64,000 nucleotides of DNA. Origin: Nocardia aobensis NBRC 100429 (lineage in GTDB: Bacteria; Actinomycetota; Actinomycetes; Mycobacteriales; Mycobacteriaceae). Position numbers and translations under genes: made by a program. Positions 41,952-51,864 of the stretch are shown in pieces. The notes under the pieces were generated by a model, which saw nothing but the letters and a program-made list of their open reading frames with translations, made no database searches and had not been told where the DNA came from. How positions within the stretch are numbered: the stretch's first letter is position 1; the number at the start of each line of letters is the position of its first letter. The stretch covers positions 1-64,000 of the forward strand of contig NZ_BAFQ01000038.1 in the NCBI RefSeq assembly GCF_000308375.1, given 5' to 3'.

Positions 41952-44945
41952 TCAGTAACCGCCGAACCGCCGATGGTCGGTGGCGAAATCGTCGGCCACC
42001 GTCGCCGCCAGTTCCACCAGCGCGCGCTTGGTGTTCTTGTGCAGCCGGGCCAGGTCGATCTCGGCGCCCTCGGCCAGATGCGGGTCGTAGGGGATGACGT
42101 GCACGGCGCGGCACCGGGCCAGGAAGTACTCGCGCAGATGCTGAATCGCCACATTCGGTGAGCCCTCGCGCGGCAGGTTGATCACCACGACGGCATTGCG
42201 CACCAGGTGATCGTGCCCGTGCAGCGAGAGCCAGTCCAGCGTCGCCGCCGCGCTGCGGGCGCCGTCGATCGCCGACGACGAGATCAGCACCAGCGAATGC
42301 GCCAGATCCAGCACACCCGCCATCGCCGAATGCATCAGTCCGGTACCGCAATCGGTGAGGATGATGTTGTAGAACCGCTGCAGCACGCGCAGCACCTGGC
42401 GGTACTCGTCCTCGCTGAACGATTCCGACGCCGCCGGATCACGTTCGCTGGCCAGCACTTCCAACCGGCTGGTGGCCTGCGAGGTGTGCCGGCGCACGTC
42501 GCCGTAACTGCGAATCTGCTGATCCAGCAACAGGTCCCGCACCGTGGAGCGGGTCTGCAGCGGCACCCGCTGCGACAGCGTGCCGAAGTCCGGGTTGGCG
42601 TCGACGGCGATCACGCGGTCACCGCGGATGGAGGCGAAGATCGAGCCGATGCCCATGGTGGTGGTGGTCTTGCCGACACCGCCTTTCAGGGACAGGGTGG
42701 CGATGCGGTAGTCGCCGCGCACCGGCTGCCGGATGCGCGCCACCAGTTCCTGCAGGCGCAGCTCCTCCGCGGACATACCCGGATTGATGGCACCACCCGA
42801 CATGTGGTGCACCGCGCGCCGCCAACCCGAGCCGGGGGCTTTCTTCGCCCGGCGCATCGGGACATCTTCCAGGGAGGGCGTCACGCCGTTCGGTGGGTAC
42901 TGGTGCGGCGGCTGACCCTGCTGGTACTGCTGATACTGCGCCTGCGGATGGGGAGCCTGCTGCTGGACCTGCGGGTTGGGGGCGTGCTGATACTGCTCGG
43001 GCGAAGCGGCCTGCTGCCCCGGCATATACGGATTCGGCTGGGCGTACTGCTGCGGCTGGGAATACTGATCCGCCTGTCGTGCGGCCCACTGCTGTTCGGG
43101 ACCGGTCGCCGGCCCCGGCACCTGTGGCGGCGGTTGTGGTGCGCTGTGCCACTGCGCGTCCGGGGCCGGCTGGGGGATCCGAGGCTGCGACACGCCCTGG
43201 GGACCGGCGACCATCGTCGATTCGGCATTCGGCGCCTGCGGCATCGGGCCGGAATGTGCTGGGTGCGTACCGAATTCCGCAGCGGGCGGCTGCTGGTACT
43301 GCGGCGCCGCGCCGTACTGCGGACTCGCGGCGTCGGGCGTCTGCGGCCGCGCTTCGGACTGCGCGGGTGCCGCGTCGGTGCCGTTCCACACGGCGCCACC
43401 CATGTCCGGCCCGGGCCGCACGGCGGGATCGTGTGCCGCCACCGGCTCTGAGGCGAGCCGATGTCGCCCGCTCCACTGCTGCCCCGCCGAAGCGACCGCA
43501 CCGCTATCCGCGTTACCGGCGCCGTAGAACCCGACACCGCCGACCACCGACGACGCACCCGAATCACTCTCCGGCGCATGGGTTCCCACCGTCGGCGGGT
43601 GAAGAGGCCGCGTACCGGAAGCCGAATCGCCACCGGCCGCGAAGGCATCCCACGTGCCGCCACCCTGCCCCGTATCGTCCGCTGGGACGGGCAGATCCGC
43701 GCCAGGGGTATCGGATACGGCGGTCTCGCCGGGTGCGCCCGAATCCCCGGTCGGCCGATGCGCGGACGCCCCGGCAGCATCGTCGCGCCGGGGTGCGGAT
43801 TCGCCCGGCGCGGGCGAGTGCTCCGTTGCGCCGCCGAGCCAGGCGGGCGCCTCCTCCGCGACGCCGGAAGTCCCGGTGCCCGCGGTCGGCGGCATATCGG
43901 CAGCGGCGGGGCGTGCGTCCGTCGCCTGCTTCGGCAGGCCCGGTGCGTCGGCCGTCGGTGCGACCGGAGAGCCGAGTGGTGAAATCTGCTGCCCCACAGC
44001 GCTGTTCGCGTGCGACGCGTTCTCGTACCCTTCCGGCACGCCCAGCCGTGGCGGCGGTCCGGGACGGGTGGGCGGCGCCGGGTCCGGCCACTCGGGCAGC
44101 GGCGGCGGAGTCGGAGCCGACTGCTGGGGCGGTGGGGGTAGGTCGGGTCGCCGCGTCACCCGCACGGTCATCTCCGCATCCACGCCGTCGGCGGCCGGAA
44201 GCGGAGTGCTCGACATCTGCTGCGGTGCAGGCGGAATCGGCGGGCGGGCGGAAGCCTGCGGTGGTGCGGGAGGGAACTCGCCGGACAGCGGCTCGGAGGG
44301 AAGGGGGCCGGGCGACTGATTCGGAGGTGGCGTAGTCGGTTCCGGCGGCACCGGAGCGGGATTCGGCTGTGCGGTAGCGGGCGGCCGGCCGAAGTCGTGG
44401 CGCGGCGTCGACGGCGCCGAATTCCACGGCCCCGGTGGCTGCGTCGGGGGCTGCTGCGGCTGCGTCGGTGGTTGCGGCTGTACCGGCGGCTGCGGGAATT
44501 GATTCTGTTGCTGCGCACGGAAGTCGGCCGGGATCACGCCCTGGACGCCGTCCGGACGGTAGCCCTCAGGCGTCTGCTGCTGCCACGGCAAGGACTCGGA
44601 GCCCTGAGAACCGTTGCCGCGCAACGACTCCGGCCCCGGCTGCGCATCGCCCTGCGGCCGGGCGGTGTCGGGCGGCCCCCACGAGGGCGAACCCTCACCG
44701 GCGGCCGGCTCGGCGTCTGCCTTGTCCTTGCGGCGGGATTTCCGCCACTTCCGGTCGGACTCCTTCTTGTCGGACTCCGCCCGGTCGTCGGATTTGCGGG
44801 AGAACAACCGCCGCGGACCGTTGTCCTCCGGGATGTACTCCTCGTGCGGAAGGTTCTCGACCGGCGCTTCGTACCCCGTTTGCGTGACGTCGCTCTCCGA
44901 CAGCCACGGGGGCAGCATGGGCAGATCGTTGTTGTTGCGACTCAC
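41952..44945 (-). CDS. EspI-like MinD/ParA family ATPase with long Pro/Gln-rich N-terminus
   Basis: 997 residues from GTG 44945 (GAGG upstream). Residues 1-about 715 are disordered, rich in Pro, Gln, Ala and Gly, with charged Arg/Lys/Asp segments at about 45-85. Residues about 745-997 are a MinD/ParA ATPase with the deviant Walker A KGGVGKTT at 754-761, VDANPDFGTL (switch) and ILTDCGTG (Walker B-like). This is the build of EspI, an ATPase of ESX-1 that controls secretion in response to energy state in M. tuberculosis. It lies 3.7 kb from eccC, separated by unrelated genes, so a link to the ESX locus is likely but inferred. Confidence 0.75.
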   Translation of the reverse strand: MSRNNNDLPMLPPWLSESDVTQTGYEAPVENLPHEEYIPEDNGPRRLFSRKSDDRAESDKKESDRKWRKSRRKDKADAEPAAGEGSPSWGPPDTARPQGDAQPGPESLRGNGSQGSESLPWQQQTPEGYRPDGVQGVIPADFRAQQQNQFPQPPVQPQPPTQPQQPPTQPPGPWNSAPSTPRHDFGRPPATAQPNPAPVPPEPTTPPPNQSPGPLPSEPLSGEFPPAPPQASARPPIPPAPQQMSSTPLPAADGVDAEMTVRVTRRPDLPPPPQQSAPTPPPLPEWPDPAPPTRPGPPPRLGVPEGYENASHANSAVGQQISPLGSPVAPTADAPGLPKQATDARPAAADMPPTAGTGTSGVAEEAPAWLGGATEHSPAPGESAPRRDDAAGASAHRPTGDSGAPGETAVSDTPGADLPVPADDTGQGGGTWDAFAAGGDSASGTRPLHPPTVGTHAPESDSGASSVVGGVGFYGAGNADSGAVASAGQQWSGRHRLASEPVAAHDPAVRPGPDMGGAVWNGTDAAPAQSEARPQTPDAASPQYGAAPQYQQPPAAEFGTHPAHSGPMPQAPNAESTMVAGPQGVSQPRIPQPAPDAQWHSAPQPPPQVPGPATGPEQQWAARQADQYSQPQQYAQPNPYMPGQQAASPEQYQHAPNPQVQQQAPHPQAQYQQYQQGQPPHQYPPNGVTPSLEDVPMRRAKKAPGSGWRRAVHHMSGGAINPGMSAEELRLQELVARIRQPVRGDYRIATLSLKGGVGKTTTTMGIGSIFASIRGDRVIAVDANPDFGTLSQRVPLQTRSTVRDLLLDQQIRSYGDVRRHTSQATSRLEVLASERDPAASESFSEDEYRQVLRVLQRFYNIILTDCGTGLMHSAMAGVLDLAHSLVLISSSAIDGARSAAATLDWLSLHGHDHLVRNAVVVINLPREGSPNVAIQHLREYFLARCRAVHVIPYDPHLAEGAEIDLARLHKNTKRALVELAATVADDFATDHRRFGGY

Positions 44946-45221
44946 GGCAGTACCTCACCGCGGTTCGTGGTCGGGGCCTCGCCGAGGATCGTGCCGATCG
45001 GGTTCGAGGGCGCTGCGTCCGTAATTCGCTCGCTGCGCACGCTCACGGGTGTCCCCCTGGGATCTGCTGGACCGATTTCCTGGACAGCCGGTAGTTTACG
45101 CGAGGGCTATCGGCCGTGACGGGCGTCCTACCCACAGCCGACGAGCCGGTCGGACGACGCGCCGCGACGCCTGCCGGCGGGTTCGGTTGCCCCTTATTTG
45201 CGAGGTCGGGAGCGTATCGAA
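44946..45221. promoter_or_regulatory. Divergent promoter region of the EspI-like and MFS genes
   Basis: The longest gene-free stretch in the window (276 bp). It must hold promoters for both divergent genes. I see the ribosome-binding sites (GAGG for the ATPase, GGGAG for the MFS gene) but no convincing -10/-35 pair or RNA structure. Confidence 0.35.
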
Positions 45222-46490
45222 ATGGCAATCACCGCGGGTGATGATCCCCGCGCGGCCCGGTTGGACGAACTTCCCGTCCGGCCGGTTCATCGCAAGCTCG
45301 TCGCCCTGGTCGGCCTGGGCCTGTTCTTCGATCTCTACGAACTGTTCCTCGCCGGCACCATCACCGGTGTGCTGAAGCAGCAACTCGCGCTGTCGACCTA
45401 TCAGCTGAGCGGCATCCTCGCCTCGGCCTTCGTCGGCCAGTTCCTCGGTGCCCTGGTCATCGGCCGGCTCTCGGACCTCTTCGGCCGCCGCCGGATGTTC
45501 ATGATCAATATCGGGGTCTACGCCGGGTTCACCCTGCTCGGCGCGTTCAGCCCCAACGTCTGGTTCCTGATGGCGACCCGCGTGCTCGCCGGACTCGGCA
45601 TCGGCGCGGAGATGACCGTCTCCGACACCTATCTGTCGGAGGTGATGCCGCCGCAGGTCCGCGGCCGGATGATCGCCATCGCCTACACCATCGGCTTCTG
45701 CGCGGTGCCGACCGTCGGATTCCTGGCCCGGTGGCTGGTGCCGCTGGAACCGTTCGGCACCGACGGCTGGCGCTGGCTGTTCGTCTTCGGCGGCTTCGGC
45801 GCCGCGCTGGTGTTCGTCGCCCGTCGGCACATGCCCGAATCGCCGCACTGGCAGGCCCAGCACGCCAAGGCCGCGACAACCGGGGCGAAGGTGTCGTTCA
45901 CCGAAATCCTGCGCGGCGCCAACCGCGGGCGCACCCTGCTGTTCTCCGCGGTGATGATCCTGCAGGTCTTCGGCTATTACGGCTTCGGCACGCTGGCGGT
46001 GCTGGTGTTGCAGCACAAGGGGTTCACGGTGGTGAACTCCCTCGGCTATCTGACCGTCACCTACCTCGGCTATCCGCTGGGTTCGCTGCTGTCGATTCCG
46101 CTGATCGAGCGCGTCGAGCGCAAATATCTGGTGATGGCGTCGGCCGCGCTGATGGCGCTGTTCGGCCTGATCTTCGGATTCGCCACGAGCGTGCCGCTGA
46201 TCCTGCTGTCGGGCGGCCTGTTCACCCTGGCCAGCAACGTCTTCTCCAATGCCCTGCACACGTATCTGCCGGAATCGTTTCCCACGACCGTGCGCGGCAC
46301 CGCCTCGGGTACGGCCTATTCTCTGTCGAAACTGAGCACCGCCATCCAGCCGTTCCTGCTGCTTCCGTTGCTGGACAGCCACGGTCCGGGCACGGTGTTC
46401 ACGGTCATCACGATCGCGCTGGTGCTGATGCTCGGCTTGATCGCGGCGTGGGGCCCGCTCACCGGGCGCGGCCCGCTCGCCGACCACTAG
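45222..46490 (+). CDS. MFS transporter
   Basis: 422 residues from ATG 45222; a TTG at 45198 is in frame. Twelve predicted membrane helices. Loop 2-3 carries GRLSDLFGRRRMF, a standard MFS signature, and the start of helix 1 has FFDLYELFLAG, seen in sugar/aromatic-acid and SV2-like carriers. Substrate unknown. It stands alone between the EspI-like gene and infA. Confidence 0.8.
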   Translation: MAITAGDDPRAARLDELPVRPVHRKLVALVGLGLFFDLYELFLAGTITGVLKQQLALSTYQLSGILASAFVGQFLGALVIGRLSDLFGRRRMFMINIGVYAGFTLLGAFSPNVWFLMATRVLAGLGIGAEMTVSDTYLSEVMPPQVRGRMIAIAYTIGFCAVPTVGFLARWLVPLEPFGTDGWRWLFVFGGFGAALVFVARRHMPESPHWQAQHAKAATTGAKVSFTEILRGANRGRTLLFSAVMILQVFGYYGFGTLAVLVLQHKGFTVVNSLGYLTVTYLGYPLGSLLSIPLIERVERKYLVMASAALMALFGLIFGFATSVPLILLSGGLFTLASNVFSNALHTYLPESFPTTVRGTASGTAYSLSKLSTAIQPFLLLPLLDSHGPGTVFTVITIALVLMLGLIAAWGPLTGRGPLADH

Positions 46491-46731
46491 CGACGGCGCG
46501 GAGGGACCGCATTTGGCCGGATCGTGGACGCACGGGTAAGCTTGGTCGGCGGTGCACCTGCCCGACGTCTGTGTTCATGCGAATGCGTGTAGTTTCTGTG
46601 ACTGCATGTCCGCATGTGACTACGAAGAGTATGGCACCGGGTCGACTGGAGTGCACCGGTAACTGCAGTGACAAGCTAGCCGAAGAGTTGAGACCACACA
46701 GGGTTTCAACGTAAGCGGGATCGCGGAGGAT
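46491..46731 (+). promoter_or_regulatory. Upstream region and leader of the infA operon
   Basis: 241 bp between the MFS stop and infA. A TTGAGA at 46688-46693 with CGTAAG 16 bp downstream is a tentative promoter; GCGGAGG precedes the infA ATG. The region is AT-richer than the genes. It is expected to carry the main promoter of the ribosomal block. Confidence 0.4.
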
Positions 46732-46953
46732 ATGGCGAAGAAAGACGGGGCCATCGAGGTCGAGGGTCGAGTTATCGAGCCACTGCCGAATGCGATGTTC
46801 CGCATCGAGCTGGAGAACGGTCACAAGGTTCTCGCGCACATCAGCGGCAAGATGCGTCAGCACTACATCCGCATCCTGCCCGAGGACCGCGTGGTCGTGG
46901 AGCTTTCTCCCTACGACCTGTCCCGCGGTCGCATCGTCTACCGCTACAAGTGA
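46732..46953 (+). CDS. infA: Translation initiation factor IF-1
   Basis: 73 residues, the full family length. A single S1-type OB fold with [33 protein letters not shown] and [17 protein letters not shown]-1 binds the ribosomal A site during initiation. It leads infA-rpmJ-rpsM-rpsK-rpsD-rpoA-rplQ, the standard actinobacterial order. Confidence 0.97.
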   Translation: MAKKDGAIEVEGRVIEPLPNAMFRIELENGHKVLAHISGKMRQHYIRILPEDRVVVELSPYDLSRGRIVYRYK

Positions 46954-46957
46954 GTTT

Positions 46958-46977
46958 TCCGGGGAGCGATCCCCGGA
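46958..46977 (+). promoter_or_regulatory. GCGA-capped hairpin after infA
   Basis: tccgggga (46958-46965) pairs with tccccgga (46970-46977), giving 8 bp closed by a GCGA (GNRA-type) tetraloop. It begins four bases after the infA stop. First of three stems in the infA-rpmJ spacer. Confidence 0.6.
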
Positions 46978-47052
46978 GGGAGTTCGGGAGTCGAGGCTCC
47001 GGAGCTCTCGCGGCATTTCGTGGCTCCGGCCTCGGGATCTGCGACAAAAGAC

Positions 47053-47101
47053 TTCCCCAGTCGTACGACTGGGGAACACCTGTGTTCACACCCCTGTGAA
47101 C
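47053..47101 (+). promoter_or_regulatory. Perfect palindrome and second stem before rpmJ
   Basis: 47053-47076 is a perfect 24-base palindrome centred on gtac, able to fold as a 10-bp stem. gttcac (47084-47089) and gtgaac (47096-47101) make a second stem of 6 bp with a 6-base loop, ending about 20 bases before the rpmJ start. Candidate RNA regulator or processing site; a DNA-binding site is also possible for the palindrome. Confidence 0.55.
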
Positions 47102-47121
47102 CACAACCAGATTGGACGGAC

Positions 47122-47235
47122 GTGAAGGTTCAGCCGAGCGTCAAGAAGATCTGCGAGAAGTGCAAGGTGATCCGCCGTAACGGCCGGGTCATGGTGATCT
47201 GCGACAACCTGCGTCACAAGCAGCGTCAGGGCTGA
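47122..47235 (+). CDS. rpmJ: 50S ribosomal protein L36
   Basis: 37 residues from a GTG start; too short for many gene callers. [20 protein letters not shown] then [13 protein letters not shown] shows the zinc-ribbon set Cys11, Cys14, Cys27 and His32, so this is the zinc-binding (C+) form of L36. Standard place after infA. Confidence 0.95.
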   Translation: MKVQPSVKKICEKCKVIRRNGRVMVICDNLRHKQRQG

Positions 47236-47458
47236 CCTGGACTGCACCCCGACGCAGGGGTTCACCAGCCAAGCACCGAACGCAGTTCGGATTGGCACAG
47301 AAAAGAAGACCTCCCAGCGCCAGTCGCCGTCGGCGAGCTCGCCGCCTCGGAAACGAGCGGAGAGCGGACGGACGACCTACCCCCGGAACGGAGGCCGGGG
47401 CCCCATTCGAGGGGACGGACAGGGAGCAGACCTCCGCAACAGTTAAGGAAGCTGCCAC
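47236..47458 (+). promoter_or_regulatory. Structured spacer between rpmJ and rpsM
   Basis: 223 bp without a gene. It can form accccgacgcaggggt (5 bp, near 47246-47262), ccgaac/gttcgg with a 3-base loop (near 47277-47291) and ccccgg/ccgggg (47380-47385 with 47394-47399) whose loop holds GGAGG. The rpsM ribosome-binding site is AAGGAAG before 47459. It could hold an internal promoter or a translational operator for rpsM-rpsK-rpsD. Confidence 0.4.
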
Positions 47459-47830
47459 ATGGCACGTCTGATGGGCGTCGATCTCCCGCGCGAGAAGCGC
47501 ATGGAGATCGCACTGACCTACATTTTCGGGATCGGGCGCACCCGTGCGCACGAGATCCTGGCCGCCACCGGCGTCAGCCCCGACCTGCGGTCGAAGGATC
47601 TCACCGACGACGACGTCACCCGGTTGCGCGATTACATCGAGGCGTCGGAATTCAAGGTCGAAGGTGACCTGCGCCGTGAGGTGCAGGCCGACATCCGCCG
47701 CAAGATCGAGATCGGCTGCTACCAGGGCATCCGCCATCGCCGCCACCTGCCGGTGCGCGGACAGCGGACCAAGACCAATGCGCGCACGCGTAAGGGTCCG
47801 AAGAAGACCGTCGCCGGCAAGAAGAAGTAG
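47459..47830 (+). CDS. rpsM: 30S ribosomal protein S13
   Basis: 123 residues. [27 protein letters not shown] start, helix-two-turn-helix region and basic C-terminal [18 protein letters not shown], all as in S13. Contacts the 30S head and the P-site tRNA. Confidence 0.97.
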   Translation: MARLMGVDLPREKRMEIALTYIFGIGRTRAHEILAATGVSPDLRSKDLTDDDVTRLRDYIEASEFKVEGDLRREVQADIRRKIEIGCYQGIRHRRHLPVRGQRTKTNARTRKGPKKTVAGKKK

Positions 47831-47840
47831 GGATAGCTGA

Positions 47841-48254
47841 ATGCCTCCTAAGAGTCGGGCCTCGGGCCCCAAGAAGTCCCAGAAGGCGCGTCGCCGGGAC
47901 AAGAAGAACGTCCCGCACGGCCACGCGCACATCAAGTCCACGTTCAACAACACGATCGTCTCGATCACCGACCCCGAGGGCAACGTGATCTCGTGGGCGT
48001 CGTCGGGCCACGTCGGCTTCAAGGGTTCGCGTAAGTCGACCCCGTTCGCCGCGCAGCTCGCCGCCGAGAACGCCGCCCGCAAGGCGCAGGAGAACGGCGT
48101 CAAGAAGGTCGACGTGTTCGTCAAGGGTCCGGGTTCGGGCCGTGAGACCGCGATCCGCTCGCTGCAGGCCGCCGGCCTCGAGGTGGGCACGATCTCCGAC
48201 GTCACCCCGCAGCCGCACAACGGCTGCCGTCCGCCCAAGCGGCGTCGCGTCTAG
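47841..48254 (+). CDS. rpsK: 30S ribosomal protein S11
   Basis: 137 residues. A basic start ([21 protein letters not shown]), then [15 protein letters not shown] and [13 protein letters not shown] at the end, unmistakable S11. Part of the 30S platform near the mRNA exit. 10 bp after rpsM. Confidence 0.97.
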   Translation: MPPKSRASGPKKSQKARRRDKKNVPHGHAHIKSTFNNTIVSITDPEGNVISWASSGHVGFKGSRKSTPFAAQLAAENAARKAQENGVKKVDVFVKGPGSGRETAIRSLQAAGLEVGTISDVTPQPHNGCRPPKRRRV

Positions 48255-48275
48255 CGGGAAAGGATTTAGCGAAAA

Positions 48276-48881
48276 ATGGCTCGTTATACAGGCCCCATCA
48301 CCCGCAAGTCGCGTCGTCTGCGTGTCGACCTCGTCGGAGGCGACCAGGCGTTCGAGCGTCGCCCCTACCCGCCCGGCCAGCACGGCCGCGCGCGGATCAA
48401 GGAGAGCGAGTACCTGCTCCAGCTGCAGGAGAAGCAGAAGGCCCGCTTCACCTACGGCGTCATGGAGAAGCAGTTCCGCCGCTACTACGAAGAGGCGAAC
48501 CGTCGCAAGGGTAAGACCGGCGACAACATGCTGCAGCTGCTCGAGTCGCGTCTGGACAACGTCGTGTACCGCGCCGGTCTGGCGCGCACCCGTCGCCAGG
48601 CCCGCCAGCTGGTCTCGCACGGCCACTTCCTGGTGAACAACCGCAAGGTCGACGTCCCCAGCTTCCAGGTCTCCCAGTACGACATCATCGATGTCAAGGA
48701 GAAGTCGCTGCCGACGCTGCCGTTCCAGGTCGCCCGTGAGACCCAGGGCGATCGCCCGATCCCGGGCTGGCTGCAGGTCGTTCCGAACCGGCTGCGGATC
48801 CTGGTCCACCAGCTCCCGGAACGCGCGCAGATCGATGTGCCGCTGAACGAACAGCTCATCGTCGAGTACTACTCGAAGTAA
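48276..48881 (+). CDS. rpsD: 30S ribosomal protein S4
   Basis: 201 residues. MARYTGPITRKSRRLRVDL start and the S4 RNA-binding domain LLESRLDNVVYRAGLARTR, with RQARQLVSHGHFLVNN. Assembly initiator of the 30S subunit; in many bacteria it represses its own operon, a possible link to the hairpins nearby. No N-terminal zinc cysteines are seen. Confidence 0.97.
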   Translation: MARYTGPITRKSRRLRVDLVGGDQAFERRPYPPGQHGRARIKESEYLLQLQEKQKARFTYGVMEKQFRRYYEEANRRKGKTGDNMLQLLESRLDNVVYRAGLARTRRQARQLVSHGHFLVNNRKVDVPSFQVSQYDIIDVKEKSLPTLPFQVARETQGDRPIPGWLQVVPNRLRILVHQLPERAQIDVPLNEQLIVEYYSK

Positions 48882-48897
48882 GCCGTTCGTGCTGCTG

Positions 48898-48931
48898 GTG
48901 GATGAGCACCGTACCCGTCGTGCTCATCCAC
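48898..48931 (+). promoter_or_regulatory. Perfect 12-bp hairpin between rpsD and rpoA
   Basis: gtggatgagcac (48898-48909) and gtgctcatccac (48920-48931) pair perfectly with a 10-base loop. It begins 16 bases after the rpsD stop and ends 52 bases before rpoA. Possible attenuator or RNase processing site that sets rpoA dosage. Confidence 0.65.
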
Positions 48932-48956
48932 ACCCCAGTTCGTGGGCGTCAAATAG

Positions 48957-50040
<1,084 letters not shown>

Positions 50041-50042
<2 letters not shown>

Positions 50043-50072
50043 GCCTTCCGGGGTGGCAGCCCCGCTCGGCCT
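50041..50072 (+). promoter_or_regulatory. Two-tier hairpin between rpoA and rplQ
   Basis: Outer arms aggcc (50041-50045) and ggcct (50068-50072), inner arms cgggg (50049-50053) and ccccg (50060-50064), with a 6-base loop and a symmetric 3-base internal loop. It overlaps the rpoA stop and ends six bases before the rplQ ribosome-binding site. Confidence 0.55.
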
Positions 50073-50091
50073 TTCCTAAGGAGAACAACCA

Positions 50092-50646
50092 ATGCCCAAG
50101 CCCAAGAAGGGTGCTCGCTTCGGCGGGTCGGCGTCGCACCAGAAGGCGATCTTCGCCAATCTGGCCACGGCGCTCTTCGAGCACGGTCGGATCACGACCA
50201 CCGAGGCCAAGGCCAAGGCGCTGCGCCCCTACGCCGAGAAGCTGGTCACCAAGGCCAAGGCCGGTACGCTGGCCGATCGCCGCGAGGTGCTCAAGGTCAT
50301 CCGCAACAAGGATGTCCTGCACGAGCTCTTCGCGAACATCGGACCGTCGTTCGAGGGCCGCGAGGGTGGCTACACCCGCATCATCAAGACCGTTCCCCGC
50401 AAGGGTGACAACGCGCCGATGGCGATCATCGAGCTGGTCCGGGAGAAGACCGTGACCAACGAGGCCGATCGCGCTCGCCGGGTCGCCGCCCAGCAGGCCA
50501 AGACCGAGGACAAGGCCGACGAGGCCACCGAGGCGAAGGCCGACGAGGCTGCTGAGGCGAAGGCCGACGAGGCTGCTGAGGCGAAGGCCGACGAGGCTAC
50601 CGAGGCGGAGTCCACCGAGGCTCCCGCCGAGGACAAGGCGGAATGA
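50092..50646 (+). CDS. rplQ: 50S ribosomal protein L17 with acidic Ala/Glu tail
   Basis: 184 residues. Core of about 120 residues is L17 ([40 protein letters not shown]). The rest is a Lys/Ala/Glu/Asp tail with three 24-bp repeats at 50530-50601 coding for EAKADEAA. Mycobacterial L17 also has a C-terminal extension, so this is a lineage feature. Confidence 0.95.
   Translation: MPKPKKGARFGGSASHQKAIFANLATALFEHGRITTTEAKAKALRPYAEKLVTKAKAGTLADRREVLKVIRNKDVLHELFANIGPSFEGREGGYTRIIKTVPRKGDNAPMAIIELVREKTVTNEADRARRVAAQQAKTEDKADEATEAKADEAAEAKADEAAEAKADEATEAESTEAPAEDKAE
50530..50601 (+). repeat. 24-bp tandem repeat in rplQ tail
   Basis: Three copies of a 24-bp unit (50530-50553, 50554-50577, 50578-50601), starting gaggcgaaggccgacgag, differing only at the end of the last copy. 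Codes for EAKADEAA. Confidence 0.85.
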
Positions 50647-50650
50647 GTTG

Positions 50651-50731
50651 GTCCCCGCCACGTGCGGGGACCTCTCGATCTGCGTCGGGAATTCACGAGT
50701 GAGCCCGCCGTCCCCTCCGGGTCGGCGGGCT
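50651..50731 (+). terminator. Two hairpins between rplQ and truA
   Basis: gtccccgc/gcggggac (50651-50658 with 50664-50671, 5-base loop) and agcccgccg/cggcgggct (50702-50710 with 50723-50731, 12-base loop). Probable end of the ribosomal transcript or partial terminators before truA; no clear U-run. Confidence 0.6.
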
Positions 50732-50751
50732 TCGCTCATGTTAACCAGGAA

Positions 50752-51648
50752 ATGGCTGTGACCATGCAGGATCCGGCGGCAACCTCGGTTGCGGTTCGAG
50801 TACGGCTCGATATCGCCTACGACGGCACCGATTTCACCGGCTGGGCCCGCCAGCCCGGCCTGCGGACCGTGCAGGGTGTGCTCGAGGAGTCGCTGAGCAA
50901 GGTCCTGCGCGAACCGATTCAGCTGACGGTGGCCGGCCGGACCGACGCCGGTGTCCACGCCGAGGGGCAAGTCGCGCATTTCGACACGACCGCGCTGCCC
51001 GACTACGACAAGTTGCTGCACCGGCTGGCGCGCTTCCTGCCGAAGGATGTCCGCGTCACCGGGATCCGCTCGGCGCTACCGGAATTCGACGCCCGCTTCT
51101 CCGCGATCCGCCGCCACTACGCGTATCGGCTCACCACCGCGCCCTATGGGGCGCCGCCGCTGCTGGCCCGCAGCGTGGTCGCCTGCCGTCCCGGCGTCGA
51201 TCTCGACGCCATGCGTGAGGCATCGCGAAAGCTGTTGGGACTGCACGATTTCGCCGCATTCTGCCGCCGGCGCGAAGGTGCGACGACGGTCCGCGAATTG
51301 CAGCGCTTCGATTGGGTGACGACACCGATCGGTGGTCCCGGCCAGGCTGGTTCCGACCGCGAAGCCGCCATGCTCACCGCCTATGTCAGCGCCGACGCCT
51401 TCTGCTGGTCCATGGTGCGCAGTCTGGTGGGCGCGGTGCTCGCGGTGGGGGAGGGGCGCCGCACTCCCGAGTGGGTGGAAAGCCTTCTCGCGGAACGGGA
51501 ACGGTCGAGTTCGATCACCGTGGCCCCCGCCCACGGATTGAGTCTGATTGCCGTCGACTACCCCGCGGATGCCGACCTCGCCGCCCGCAATGCCGAAACC
51601 CGGGAGATGCGCACGATCCCCGAGTCGGACGGCTGCTGCGGTAGCTGA
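50752..51648 (+). CDS. truA: tRNA pseudouridine(38-40) synthase TruA
   Basis: 298 residues from ATG 50752 (AGGA upstream); ATG 50764 is also possible, while the longer frame back to 50662 crosses the terminator hairpins. [20 protein letters not shown] and [19 protein letters not shown] with catalytic Asp65, then [13 protein letters not shown] near the end. Modifies U38-U40 in the anticodon arm. Follows rplQ as in mycobacteria. Confidence 0.93.
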   Translation: MAVTMQDPAATSVAVRVRLDIAYDGTDFTGWARQPGLRTVQGVLEESLSKVLREPIQLTVAGRTDAGVHAEGQVAHFDTTALPDYDKLLHRLARFLPKDVRVTGIRSALPEFDARFSAIRRHYAYRLTTAPYGAPPLLARSVVACRPGVDLDAMREASRKLLGLHDFAAFCRRREGATTVRELQRFDWVTTPIGGPGQAGSDREAAMLTAYVSADAFCWSMVRSLVGAVLAVGEGRRTPEWVESLLAERERSSSITVAPAHGLSLIAVDYPADADLAARNAETREMRTIPESDGCCGS

Positions 51649-51675
51649 CAGCGCGACCTGTCCCCGAGACGGCCG

Positions 51676-51702
51676 ACGGCCCCGCGGCGTCCACGGGGCC
51701 GT
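51676..51702. terminator. Terminator hairpin after truA
   Basis: acggccccg (51676-51684) pairs with cggggccgt (51694-51702), 9 bp with a 9-base loop, 28 bases after the truA stop. The rest of the 216-bp gap to the convergent hsp20 gene shows nothing else I can support. Confidence 0.6.
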
Positions 51703-51864
51703 ACGAGTCGCTATTCGAGGGTTGTGCGTGTCTCACCTCCTTCGCGCTGCGACGAACCTCGATTCCGCCCGCGCGTCCGGCCACCTTGTACCGGTGAGTG
51801 GTGTTGTGCGGCTTGCGCACTCAGCTGTTCGCCGATGGCGCGGGCGCATCCCGGTCGCGGCGGG

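Noticed and set aside
42207..44335. Plus-strand frames opposite the EspI-like gene
   Set aside because: Arg/Gly-rich shadows of Pro/Gln codons, no motifs.
45096..46487. Minus-strand 463-codon frame under the MFS gene
   Set aside because: Gln/Arg/Glu-rich antisense reading of membrane helices.
50662..50751. Longer N-terminus for TruA
   Set aside because: The extra codons cross terminator hairpins and lack a ribosome-binding site; AGGA precedes the ATG at 50752.
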